Shown here: piece after piece, positions 46,447 to 55,115 of the stretch | How positions within the stretch are numbered: the first letter of the stretch is position 1 | How the letters are laid out: each line of letters starts with the position of its first letter | Assembly (NCBI GenBank): GCA_963665765.1 | Contig: OY762464.1 | Location: 2,356,001 to 2,420,000 of the forward strand | Direction of reading: 5' to 3' | Source of the DNA: Bin76 sp963665765 | Lineage (GTDB): Bacteria > Actinomycetota > Acidimicrobiia > Spongiisociales > ZC4RG35 | Length of the DNA: 64,000 nt | Notes under the pieces: generated by a model | Told to the model about the DNA's origin: nothing | Seen by the model: the letters and a program-made list of their open reading frames with translations, nothing else | Database searches by the model: none | Position numbers and translations under genes: made by a program

Positions 46447-47783
46447 AGACCGCTTCTTCGATCCTAATCCGGAACGGGTTGCTCATCACGATGAACGCCG
46501 ACCGCCAAATCCTGGATGGGAGCGTCTATATTGAGGATGGGCGTATCCTTGAGATCTCTTCCGCCCGGACGAAGGCCGATACGGTGATCGACGCGACCGA
46601 TTGCCTGGTATTACCCGGGTTCGTTCAAACGCACGTTCATTTGTGCCAGGCTCTCTTTCGTGGGATGGCGGATGATATGGATGTGATTGATTGGCTTCGC
46701 CTGCGAATCTGGCCGCTTGAGCAGGCCCATGATGAGCAATCCACATACGACTCTGCTCGCCTGGCCATTGCCGAGATGATTCGCGGCGGTACAACCTGCG
46801 CACTCACGATGGAAACTGTCCACCATACCGAAGAGGCGTTCCGGGCTGTGCTTGAAACCGGCTTCCGGGCGATCAGCGGCAAAGCGATGATGGACCGTTG
46901 GGAGCCGGGAACCGAGATGGTCGGGGAGGAGACCAAGGCCTCGCTTGAGGTGAGCCTCGCACTTTTTGAGGAGTTTCATGGCGAGGGCGACGGCCGGCTG
47001 CGAGTTGCATTTTGCCCCCGTGGTTCACGCAATTGCACCGAGGGTTTATGGACGGACATCGTCGCGCTGGCCACCGAGCACGATACGCTCATTCACACGC
47101 ACGCGGCCGAAAATGGAGCGCAGACCGAGCGTCTTGCCATCGATAGCGGGACCGATATCGAGTACCTACATGGCCTGGGTGCGACGGGCCCGCGACTGGT
47201 CGCCGCGCACTGCATTTGGGTGACCGAGTCCGAGATTGAGATCCTGGCCGAGAGCAGGACCAGGGTGGCCCATTGTCCTTCGGCCAACATGAAACTCGCC
47301 TCTGGATTCGCCCCGGTGCCAGAGTTCCTTGAGCGAGGCATCGTCGTCGGCCTCGGCGCGGATGGTGCCCCCTGCAACAACAATATGGATATGTTTCAGG
47401 AGATGCGTCTGGCGTCGCTCGTCCACAAGCCCCGGAGCGGCCCTCGTAGTATGCCGGCGATGTCCGTGCTAGAGATGGCCACTCTGGGGGGAGCTAGGGC
47501 GCTTGGATTGGAGGCCGAGCTCGGCTCGCTCGAACCCGGAAAGCGGGCCGATGTCATCGTGATCCGCCGCGACGGGCTTCACGCCCAACCCCAAGCCGGT
47601 GTTGACCCGATCGCGCAAGTGGTATACGAGCACAGGGCGTCTGATGTTGATAGCGTAATCATCGACGGAAAGGTCCTTGTTCGCGGGGGGGAGTTCACGG
47701 AGCTCGATCCGATGGAGATCCGCGCCCGTGCGAACGACTCTGCCGAGCGTGTTCTGGCGCGGGCCGAGCTAGCGAATGGATGA
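46443..47783 (+). CDS. TRZ/ATZ-type amidohydrolase/deaminase with intact active site
   Basis: A 446-residue metal-dependent deaminase or hydrolase. TFVHLC-type strand 1 HxH (QTHVHLC), HTHAAE (H220, E223), AAHCIW (H256) and GADGAPCNNN (D307) make a complete set as in S-adenosylhomocysteine/methylthioadenosine deaminases and chlorohydrolases. It overlaps the phosphorylase gene by ATGA. Together with the phosphorylase it suggests processing of a purine nucleoside; the actual substrate is inference. Confidence 0.92.
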   Translation: MKTASSILIRNGLLITMNADRQILDGSVYIEDGRILEISSARTKADTVIDATDCLVLPGFVQTHVHLCQALFRGMADDMDVIDWLRLRIWPLEQAHDEQSTYDSARLAIAEMIRGGTTCALTMETVHHTEEAFRAVLETGFRAISGKAMMDRWEPGTEMVGEETKASLEVSLALFEEFHGEGDGRLRVAFCPRGSRNCTEGLWTDIVALATEHDTLIHTHAAENGAQTERLAIDSGTDIEYLHGLGATGPRLVAAHCIWVTESEIEILAESRTRVAHCPSANMKLASGFAPVPEFLERGIVVGLGADGAPCNNNMDMFQEMRLASLVHKPRSGPRSMPAMSVLEMATLGGARALGLEAELGSLEPGKRADVIVIRRDGLHAQPQAGVDPIAQVVYEHRASDVDSVIIDGKVLVRGGEFTELDPMEIRARANDSAERVLARAELANG

Positions 47784-47839
47784 CCCTCCGCACAAAGAAG
47801 TTCAAAGCTAGCCACAACAATGAACTAGCGGAGGCCGAT

Positions 47840-48802
47840 ATGAATCCGAAACGAGGAACTCCATGGTTACTCAGTGAGATTGGGTTTGCACCAGGACCAC
47901 CCCGCTACCTGGCGCCTGAAGGGGTAAAAACACTTGTTGTTGTACTGGGTTCCGGAGGAGTAACACCCAACCCACATCGACACGGTCCTAGCGCGGCGGT
48001 CATCGTCAACGACGCGACTTACTTGATAGATGCCGGCGAGGGGATCTGGCGCGGCCTTGCCTGGGCTGCGGTATCTCATCCTGAGCTGATCGCCGAACAC
48101 CTTGCCCCGCACAGGCTTACCAGGCTTTTTTTGACCCATCTGCATTCCGACCATACGATCGGACTACCGGCTGTGTGGCTCATGCCCTGGGCCTATGGGC
48201 GAGAGGTTCCTCTGGAGGTCTATGGGCCAGTCGGCACACGGACCTTGATGGAGCATTTAGAGGAGGCTTATCAGGGAGATTTACAGGAACGTAGGTTTGG
48301 CCCGGAGGCGAAGAAGAGGAAGATCGATGCACATAGGACAATTCCACATGAGATCAAGGATTCAGGCATGGTTTATGAAGATGAAAATGTGAAGATCGAA
48401 GCATTTCACCATAAACACGGCAATTTCAAACAGAACTTTGCCTATCGCTTTACATCCCAGGATCGAGTGATTGCTTGGGCAGGAGATGGCCGAGTAGAGG
48501 GTCAGCTTGACAAAGCAGCCCAGGATGCAGATCTATTCTTCTGTGAGCTTTCTACCGAAGATATGATTGCGAACGCAAACTGGGGCGGAGCGACTGTCGA
48601 AGAAAAATCAAAAACGATTTGGTCATATCACATTCGGCCTAAGGAGTTGGCGGATTTTGCAACTGAGATGAACGTCAAGCAGCTCGTGACTATGCATGAG
48701 CGAAACTACACAGACCCATATGAGCCTGACGCGTTAATGGAGGAATTCAAGCGTCATTATTCGGGCACCGTACATTCGGCGCGCGATGGCGATGTGTTTT
48801 AG
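47840..48802 (+). CDS. metallo-beta-lactamase-fold hydrolase (RNase Z/arylsulfatase-like branch)
   Basis: A 320-residue MBL-fold protein with THLHSDH (H100, H102, D104, H105), AVIVNDATYLIDAGEG near the N-terminus and MHERNYTD carrying the last His. The fold branch with the ACPxHG-less, long N-terminus resembles AtsA/ElaC-type enzymes. I chose the ATG at 47840 with GCGGAGG upstream; an ATG at 47780 overlapping the previous stop would add 20 residues of low conservation. It is the last complete gene of the island operon. Confidence 0.88.
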   Translation: MNPKRGTPWLLSEIGFAPGPPRYLAPEGVKTLVVVLGSGGVTPNPHRHGPSAAVIVNDATYLIDAGEGIWRGLAWAAVSHPELIAEHLAPHRLTRLFLTHLHSDHTIGLPAVWLMPWAYGREVPLEVYGPVGTRTLMEHLEEAYQGDLQERRFGPEAKKRKIDAHRTIPHEIKDSGMVYEDENVKIEAFHHKHGNFKQNFAYRFTSQDRVIAWAGDGRVEGQLDKAAQDADLFFCELSTEDMIANANWGGATVEEKSKTIWSYHIRPKELADFATEMNVKQLVTMHERNYTDPYEPDALMEEFKRHYSGTVHSARDGDVF

Positions 48803-48823
48803 ATTTAACGAAAAGCGTCAACA

Positions 48824-48884
48824 TTCATGAAAGAGTAAGGAATGGGGCATGAAAATTACGCCAAATTATCTGTTCGTCTGCTGA
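48824..48884 (+). pseudogene. 5' stub of a second ABC binding-protein gene
   Basis: TTCATGAAAGAGTAAGGA is identical to the leader of the binding-protein gene at 40841-40858, and the ATG follows at the same distance (48849 versus 40866). It then encodes MKITPNYLFVC and stops, against MKTKLRYLFLF in the intact gene. The copy is cut near 48880, where the truncated transposase on the other strand ends. Confidence 0.75.
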
Positions 48885-49461
48885 CGCCGGGCCTGTTGCA
48901 GATGATTGAAGACACAGCACCAAGCTCTCCGGAGTTCGCTTTGGTGCCTGCCGCTGCCCAGGTGATGGGCAGACCCGATGGGGTGGCCACCGGATGGAGA
49001 CGCAAACCCCAAAAGTGCCGGGAATGGGAAGCGCTATACCCATATTCGGCCCATCCGGACAGGTCAGACCGTTGGACGGTTTGGCGGCTGCGGCCGCATT
49101 CGACTGGTGTGGAGTCCACCAGCCACAGGTCATCATGCCATGACCGGGTGGACCGGGCCAGGTGTCCCATGACATGGGACATCATGGTGCTGCTGGCCCG
49201 TAGGCGCTTGTTGTAGCCCGACCTGTTAGGCAGATACGGAAACCAGGGTTTCAGATGAGCCTTGGCGTGACGGATGAAACGGGCTTCTGAGGTGTATCCC
49301 AACAGGGCTTGTATCACCGCCAGGGTGATCAGCTCGGCGTCGGACAGCTTCGGGGCGATTCCTACCGTGGGTCTTTCCGGTGTCCACCACCGATTCTCGT
49401 TCAGCAGATCATCGATCGTGACGTACAATCCAACAACAAGGGTGTCCAGGTCCGGGTTCAT
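48856..49461 (-). mobile_element. IS982-type transposase, truncated at the C-terminus
   Basis: From the ATG at 49461 the protein reads LYVTIDDLLNE, SDAELITLAVIQALLG, then WHDDLWLVDSTPVECGRSR and LSGWAEYGYSASHSRHFWGL, all typical of IS982-family transposases with the first catalytic Asp in LVDSTP. After AAGTKANSGELGAV the homology stops and the frame runs into the binding-protein stub, so the last catalytic region is missing. It is a dead element marking the right edge of the island. Confidence 0.85.
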
Positions 49462-49642
49462 ACCAGTCCTCCGGGATCGGGAAATTGTTTCAACCCCGGA
49501 TTCTGGACACCCTCAACCCCAAAACCGTGGATTACCCCACAACACCCCTTGGAACTACCCATCTAGATCAGAGCATGTCCATATTCTGATCCCACCCTTG
49601 GCTTGTAGGCTAAGGTTGTTGGTAATGTTGTGGTTAGGTTGA

Positions 49643-50962
49643 TTGGGGGTAAAGGTTGTGGGCCGGTATGTGTCTAGGTATTGGCATCCGCGGTTTGACG
49701 CTCCGGTGAAGCGGGAGAGGCGTGGGGGGCGATTTGAGGCGTTCGTGCCGGATGTGCTGTTGGGGTGGTCGCCGCGGCTGTCGGTGGGGGTGATTGCAAC
49801 TTTGGGAGAGGCCGAGGCGGCGGTTGGGGCTTTGAACAGGAGTTACCCTGCGGAGGTGCCTCATCCGTTGGATGCGTTTGCGCATGTTTTGTTGCGGGTG
49901 GAAGCGACCGCGTCTTCACGGATAGAGGAGATCGAGCTATCACCGCGGAGGCTCCTGATAGCGGAGGCGGAGCATCGGGAGGGGGGCCGGTCGTCGGATC
50001 GTCGGGCGGTGGAGGTGTTGGCGAACATCGAAGCGATGGAAGACGCGGTTCGTTTGGCGTCTGTGGGAACATCGCTGCGAACCGACGATTTGTTGGAGGT
50101 GCATAGGCGGTTGATGGCGACATCTATGCATCCGGGTTTGGGTGGTTGGGTTAGGGATATTCAGAACTGGATTGGTGGTTCGGGTTACACGCCGGTGGAG
50201 GCTTTGTTTGTTCCGCCCCCGCCGGAGGAGGTTCCGGCGCTTTTGGGGGATTTGATGGCGTTTGTGAACCGGACTGATGTTCCGCCGCTGGTCCAGGCGG
50301 GGATCGCCCACGCTCAGTTTGAGACTATCCATCCGTTCGGTGACGGGAACGGTCGGGTGGGACGCGCTCTGGTGCATGCGGTGCTCCGGAGGAGGGGCGT
50401 TGCTCCGGTGTTCGTGCCGCCGATCAGCGCGGTGTTGGCGCGTTCTCGCGATTCGTACTTCGATGGTCTCGAGGCCTGGCGGCATGTGGGGGCAGCCGAC
50501 GACCCGGGGAGGGACCGGGCTGCTGAGGAATGGTTGGGGGTGTTCGCTGAGGCTACCCACTCGGCCTGCCAGGAGGCGCACAGCTACCTGCAGGCCGTTT
50601 CTGGGTTGGAGACAGACCTGCGTGATCGGGCGGGTCCGGTGAGAAGGGGATCATCCGCGGATCTCCTTTTGGGGATGTTGCCGGCCTGTCCTATCTTCAC
50701 CGTGTCGTCGGCGGCGGGAATGATCGGTCGGTCTGCTGTTGCAACCGGGTCGGCTGTGAACCAACTCACCGACGCAGGGGTGCTAAGACAGCGAACCGTC
50801 GGGAAGGAACGCTACCGGGTGTTCGAAGCACCCGATGTCATCCGCCTCATCAGCCGACTCGACAGAGAACTCTCTCTACAAAGCCCTCCCGCCAGAGACC
50901 CGACCAGCCTCCCCGAAGACCGGAGCCGAGCCCAACACAACCTCTCAGCCGGGTACGACTGA
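49643..50962 (+). CDS. Fic-domain protein with C-terminal winged helix
   Basis: A 439-residue Fic protein. The catalytic motif is IHPFGDGNGRVGRALVH; upstream is the DUF4172/Fic N-terminal region with the helix SSRIEEIELS, the place of the class II inhibitory (S/T)xxxE(G/N) motif, here S-S-R-I-E-E, so its last residue is Glu rather than Gly or Asn. VGYTPVEALFVPPPPEEV-like sequence precedes the core (target-binding flap). The C-terminal 100 residues look like a winged helix (SSAAGMIGRSAVATGSAVNQL). It probably AMPylates a target protein. TTG at 49643 or GTG at 49658 may start it. Confidence 0.88.
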   Translation: MGVKVVGRYVSRYWHPRFDAPVKRERRGGRFEAFVPDVLLGWSPRLSVGVIATLGEAEAAVGALNRSYPAEVPHPLDAFAHVLLRVEATASSRIEEIELSPRRLLIAEAEHREGGRSSDRRAVEVLANIEAMEDAVRLASVGTSLRTDDLLEVHRRLMATSMHPGLGGWVRDIQNWIGGSGYTPVEALFVPPPPEEVPALLGDLMAFVNRTDVPPLVQAGIAHAQFETIHPFGDGNGRVGRALVHAVLRRRGVAPVFVPPISAVLARSRDSYFDGLEAWRHVGAADDPGRDRAAEEWLGVFAEATHSACQEAHSYLQAVSGLETDLRDRAGPVRRGSSADLLLGMLPACPIFTVSSAAGMIGRSAVATGSAVNQLTDAGVLRQRTVGKERYRVFEAPDVIRLISRLDRELSLQSPPARDPTSLPEDRSRAQHNLSAGYD

Positions 50963-51074
50963 ATCACACCGGGGTTTTCGGAGGGTTAGGTGTGTCCCCA
51001 CTATGGTGGAGGAGAAGGGCGAGATTTCCTTGTTTGCTACCTAGTTTGCCTACAGAGGCGCGGTCCGCAGCCTC

Positions 51075-51350
51075 CTAGCAGAGCAACGCTCTCACTGAGG
51101 GGAAGGCTGCTATCCCGATGCCTAGAGCAGCAAACAGAACGGGTATCAATTGCTCGGTGCGGCTCACCGGTGCGTATCGATGTCGCTTCGACGATTTGTA
51201 ATGCTCTTGTTCTTGGGCAAATACTGCGACCGGCAGGGCCTTCTCGATATCGAGGATCACCTTGAATTTTGCACTGTTGAGCGCCCGGTATGTTCCCAGC
51301 AGCCTCCACCAAAGCCAGCACACTAAGGCCACAGTTATGGCTACAGCCCA
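51075..51350 (-). pseudogene. RipA-like membrane protein, C-terminal half only
   Basis: The minus strand reads WTWAVAITVALVCWLWWRLL, then GTYRALNSAKFKVILDIEKAL, LPVAVFAQEQEHYKSSKRHR and a final hydrophobic IPVLFAALGIGI. The YR-LNSAKFKVI--IE--LPV core is typical of small membrane proteins of the RipA/SLATT-like type. The expected first half (two helices) is not readable in this frame upstream of 51350, so this is probably a remnant. It may once have been part of a defence-type gene. Confidence 0.5.
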
Positions 51351-51743
51351 CGTCCAGGTATGTACGTCAATTACCGCAGATGGATTCAGGCAGAGATTGC
51401 AATCGCAAAAAACACCTGGTCAGCTGTATGAACCAGCGACCTTCTTCGGAGAACATTTCCGCAGGTCAACACCTATCCGCGCACTCTCTAAGGTCGTCAG
51501 GGCCGGTGACGAGGGCGGACGCCGTCCAGACTCGGTCATCAAGGGCAATCTCGGTCCAGCTGGTGAGCCGGGTTTCTCCGCTTCGAGTGGTGGTCAAGGG
51601 TAAGGAACCGGATGCGAGGATGGTTGATCGGTGGCCGGGGGAGGCTTCATTGGCAGAGAGCCGCAGAAACGGCAGGGGTATCAAAAGTGGTAACCAGTTG
51701 GACTATTTGTCCTCTGACCTGGGCAAACATACCCAATACCCGC
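51351..51743. other. 393-base stretch with no supported gene
   Basis: Only short frames occur. One minus-strand frame of 72 codons (51466-51684) has no family features. Part of this stretch may be the decayed front of the RipA-like gene. I see no RNA gene or strong hairpin here. Confidence 0.4.
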
Positions 51744-51816
51744 TCCGGGGGTGGGACTCGAACCCACAACCTTCGGGTTAACAGCCCGCCGCTCTGCCGA
51801 ATTGAGCTACCCCGGA
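51744..51816 (-). tRNA. tRNA-Asn (GUU)
   Basis: A 73-base cloverleaf on the minus strand: acceptor TCCGGGG with CCCCGGA, D arm GCTC/GAGC, anticodon loop CTGTTAA with anticodon GTT, and T arm GTGGG-TTCGAGT-CCCAC. The first anticodon-stem pair (27-43) is a G-A mismatch, the others pair. CCA is not encoded. Confidence 0.95.
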
Positions 51817-52298
51817 ATGCCGGCGAGTCCGTTGTGATGCCGACCCGCCGAGTCAAGTTTATACAGATTAGGGGCGGACGGGATCTTCTTTTTGTGTGAG
51901 ACGAAGATGATCCTTGAGGTCCCGGCGAGCCCGGGATGGTGGTTACCCGCGAAAAAAGGAGGTGGTGGAGTGTTGACCTTGTCACACCTATGACCCAATG
52001 TTTGATGGGATCGAATACCTCCCGGTCCTGCCCCGACGTCTCTCGGACCGTGCTCCGCTTTGCGGAGAGGGGGTCATAAGAATTGTGTTTCCGATCGGGG
52101 TTCCCCGAAGGACCGGCGGGCCGCGTTCGGACCCCTCGGCGGTGGCGGTGGGGGTGGGCCCGGAGGTTGGGGAGTAGCGGAGGCGGGTTTCGCGAGATAG
52201 TGTCTGATTTCACACCCGACGCTTCATAGAGGGTCTCGGCTCGCCGGTTCCTTACCCGCTCCTCCTTCGGGGAGTTGGGGCATAACATCGGGAGGGTT
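51817..52298. other. 482-base intergenic stretch with a small hairpin
   Basis: No coding frame is convincing. CTCCGC-TTT-GCGGAG forms a small hairpin at about 52050-52064. The motif GTTGACCTTGTCACACCTATG near 51970 looks like an insertion-sequence end but I cannot assign it. The right end holds the GGGAGGG ribosome site of the next gene. Confidence 0.4.
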
Positions 52299-52805
52299 AT
52301 GAACCGCAAGCTATGGTCGTTGGTTGCCTTGTTGGCGCTGTTGGCCTGGGCGTGCGGATCAGAGGAGACAGAATCAGGGGAGATAGGGGGGAGATCTCCC
52401 GCCTTCACCGGCGAGTTGATTTGGATCACACCCGAGGAGTTGTCAGCGACTCTGTTCTCCGGTCCGGCGACAGTCGTCAATTTCTGGGCTTCATGGTGCG
52501 GTCCCTGCCGGTCGGAGGCGCCGGTGTTGCGACGGGCTTACGACGAGTATGGCGACCGGGTCCGTTTCATCGGCGTGGCCGTGGACGATACGGCGGAGGG
52601 GGCATACGGTTTTATCGATGAATACCAGATACCTTTCGACAACTATCTGTCGGATGGGGGTCCCATGATGGCGCAATACGAGGCTTTCGGGATCCCGTTC
52701 ACCGTGTTCACCGATCCGGCGGGAGAGATCCTCAACGTTCACCGGGGGATCATCGATGAGCAGGTACTCGGTTTGTGGACCGATGAACTCTCCCGGCTGG
52801 GCTGA
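52299..52805 (+). CDS. TlpA/ResA-type thioredoxin-fold lipoprotein (CxxC)
   Basis: A 168-residue lipoprotein: the signal peptide ends in LLAWAC (C19), and the thioredoxin domain has NFWASWCGPC (C67, C70) and FGIPFTVFTDP with the cis-Pro. GGGAGGG precedes the ATG at 52299. It is a normal Cys homologue of the two selenoproteins and a reductant for extracellular thiols. The Lgt-like gene follows 100 bases later in the same direction. Confidence 0.92.
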   Translation: MNRKLWSLVALLALLAWACGSEETESGEIGGRSPAFTGELIWITPEELSATLFSGPATVVNFWASWCGPCRSEAPVLRRAYDEYGDRVRFIGVAVDDTAEGAYGFIDEYQIPFDNYLSDGGPMMAQYEAFGIPFTVFTDPAGEILNVHRGIIDEQVLGLWTDELSRLG

Positions 52806-52907
52806 GCCGGACACCGAGGATCCGTCCGCCGGGGAGGGTGCTCGGTCACCCACCCTCGCCGGGGTGAGTCGGAGGCGGCGGGGCAACCGTCTGATGAGGG
52901 CGCCGAG

Positions 52908-53609
52908 ATGGATTTGACCCTGCCGGCGCGGGTGGTGGGGGCGTTGGCGGCGGCGGCCCTGGGGCTGTGGACCGGCCGGCGCAGGCAACCCCCGGACTAT
53001 GAGGGGCCTTTCGGCGATCTTATGGGCGCCGTCCTGGCGGGGCTGGCGGTGGGTCGGTTGGTCTATCTGCTGGGGGAGGGAGTCGATCTTTTGGCTCGTC
53101 CCATGGATTTGTTAGTGCTGCGGGGAGGGATCTCGCCGGCGGCCGCGGCGCTGGCCGCCCTCGGCTATCTGGTGTGGACTTGTCGATCTGACCTGTGGGG
53201 GCGGATGGATTATCTGGCGCCGGCCGGGCTTTGGGGATTGGCGGTGTGGGAGGCGGGGTGCTGGTGGCAGGGCGTCTGTTTGGGGTCGCAGTCCGGCCTG
53301 TGGTGGACGATGGGGCTTCCGGGAAGCGATCTGACCCGTCACCCGGTGGGAATGTACGCGGCTTTGCTGTTGCTGCTGGGCGCCTGGTGGCTGGGTGGGT
53401 GGAATCTTCCCGGGCGGGGCGTGGCCACTTGGGCCGCACTGGGATGGGCGTCCCTTGTCCGGCTGGTGGTTCCGCTCTGGTCGGTGGAGACCTGGTCGCG
53501 CCCCACCTGGTGGTACCTGGCGGGCTTCTTGGCCGGTCTGGTCGGAACGGCAGCCTCGATTTACCGGACCGCCAGACCGACGGAGGACCTTCCCGCCGAC
53601 TTGGGATGA
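52908..53609 (+). CDS. Lgt-like membrane protein, diverged
   Basis: A 233-residue protein with about seven membrane segments. VLRGGISPAAAALAALGYLVW, APAGLWGLAVWEAGCWWQGV and TRHPVGMYAALLLLL follow the order of prolipoprotein diacylglyceryl transferase, but the usual GRIGNFIN signature is replaced by VWEAGCWWQGVC, without the key Arg and Asn. It may be a Cys-type Lgt-like paralogue with another role. The neighbouring lipoprotein gene makes a link to lipoprotein or thiol chemistry possible. Main lgt is presumably elsewhere. Confidence 0.7.
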   Translation: MDLTLPARVVGALAAAALGLWTGRRRQPPDYEGPFGDLMGAVLAGLAVGRLVYLLGEGVDLLARPMDLLVLRGGISPAAAALAALGYLVWTCRSDLWGRMDYLAPAGLWGLAVWEAGCWWQGVCLGSQSGLWWTMGLPGSDLTRHPVGMYAALLLLLGAWWLGGWNLPGRGVATWAALGWASLVRLVVPLWSVETWSRPTWWYLAGFLAGLVGTAASIYRTARPTEDLPADLG

Positions 53610-53895
53610 GATGATGCCCAACCGGCTTTTCTTCCGTAATCGGTTGCCGCTCTTTTCGACCAACCATCCCCGACCCATGAGGTTCGCTCCGGGCTGAGAG
53701 TTCGGGGCGGGGGAGATGAAAATGGCAAAACAATCCTCGGGTTGGCAAAACCCCGATGGTGGACGGCGACTTCGGTGGCGAGGGGTGTCACATATTGGAG
53801 GAATAGCAATATCGAGCAATGGTTGGGCGGCCTGTAGGGGAAATCGCCGGTCGGGAGGCGTCGGGCCATTGTGTACCTCGACAAGGAGCAGGAAC

Positions 53896-54975
53896 ATGAA
53901 AGCAACCGTGGAACGTCATCGACTCAACAGCACCTTGCGCAGACTGTCGACCGGAGTGGGAACGGTCGCTCCGCTGATCGTGCAAACCTCGCCCGGCGCG
54001 GTGGAACTGGTGGCAGTGGGGAAAGATTCGTTGATGCTGGCCGAGGTGGCGGCCTCGGTGGAGGAGATGGGCGCGGCCGAACTCACCCTCAGACAGATAG
54101 GGTCGGTGGTGAAGTCGCTTCCCAACGGCAGGATGCTGCTGGAGGTGGACAAAGACGGGATGGCTCTGTCCGGTGGGGGCGCCCGGGTGGTGCTGGCGCA
54201 GAGTGACGACCTCTGCGGCGCCGAACTGCCCGAGCCGCCGGAGGGCGGAACGGAGATTGACGGCGAGTCATTGCGGGCGGCGGTGAGCGGAGTGATCCCT
54301 TCCGTAGCCACCGACAACCATCCCATCTTCGGATCGGTGCGTTTCGACGACTCGGACGGTGTCATGCGGCTGGTTGCCTCGGACACCTTTCGGCTGGCGG
54401 TGCGCGACCTGCCCGGAATCGCCGCCCAAGGTTCCTTTTCGGTGGCCGCCCGGTCCATCAAAAGGATGTTGCGGGCCTGGGGCAAGCCCTCTGCCTACCG
54501 GCTGAGGATCGACGACAGCTACGCCTGGTTCTGTGTGGAAGGGCTCGGCAAGATGGGGATGGTGTGCGATCGTTCCGACTATCCGCGGTATCGGGGCTGG
54601 TCGCCTCCCTGGGAGGGAAAGATGATCTGCGCCCGGAATCCGCTTTTGGATCTGGCCGATCGGGTGGTGGCTCTGGACAGGAAATCACCTGCCCCGGCCA
54701 AGCTGGTCTTCTCCCCGTCGGGGATCGAGTTCGTGGCCAAATCCCCGATGGGGATGGTCAGCGGGGCCGTGGAGGCCCACCACGCCGAGCTGTCGGAAGA
54801 AGTAACCCTGCGATTCAACTCGCGGTTTTTGGTTGACGCCCTCGCCAATCTGGTCTCCGACCAGACAGAGATCAGGCTGGCGGAGGACCCGTTGGCGCGA
54901 CCGAAACCGGTGCTGATCGCCGACGCCCAATGTTCACAAGCCTGGAATCTGGTTATGCCGATGCGGGCCGGCTGA
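53896..54975 (+). CDS. diverged DNA polymerase III sliding clamp (DnaN-like paralogue)
   Basis: A 359-residue protein with three repeated domains of the beta-clamp type. Features include KATVERHRLNSTLRRL at the start, the domain 2 stretch VRFDDSDGVMRLVASDTFRLAV (matching the TDSHRL region of DnaN), and FNSRFLVDALANL with a final NLVMPMRAG replacing the usual clamp C-terminus YLLMPMRL. AGGAGC precedes the ATG. No dnaA or recF is adjacent, so it is unlikely to be the main clamp. It may serve a specialised polymerase or repair system. Confidence 0.8.
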   Translation: MKATVERHRLNSTLRRLSTGVGTVAPLIVQTSPGAVELVAVGKDSLMLAEVAASVEEMGAAELTLRQIGSVVKSLPNGRMLLEVDKDGMALSGGGARVVLAQSDDLCGAELPEPPEGGTEIDGESLRAAVSGVIPSVATDNHPIFGSVRFDDSDGVMRLVASDTFRLAVRDLPGIAAQGSFSVAARSIKRMLRAWGKPSAYRLRIDDSYAWFCVEGLGKMGMVCDRSDYPRYRGWSPPWEGKMICARNPLLDLADRVVALDRKSPAPAKLVFSPSGIEFVAKSPMGMVSGAVEAHHAELSEEVTLRFNSRFLVDALANLVSDQTEIRLAEDPLARPKPVLIADAQCSQAWNLVMPMRAG

Positions 54976-55115
54976 CTTCTCGCAGCTCGGAGAAAGCGTA
55001 TGGTTTGCCCAGGTTTGACAGTCGGGCGTTAATGTCCTCAGAGCGAAGGCCGGGTTGCCGAGTGATCGGACAGATCAGCGGATGAGGTCTTCCCCACTCC
55101 CCAGATAGGATTGTC

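Noticed and set aside
51466..51684. A 72-codon minus-strand frame as a gene
   Set aside because: No homology, ribosome site or operon partner that I can see.
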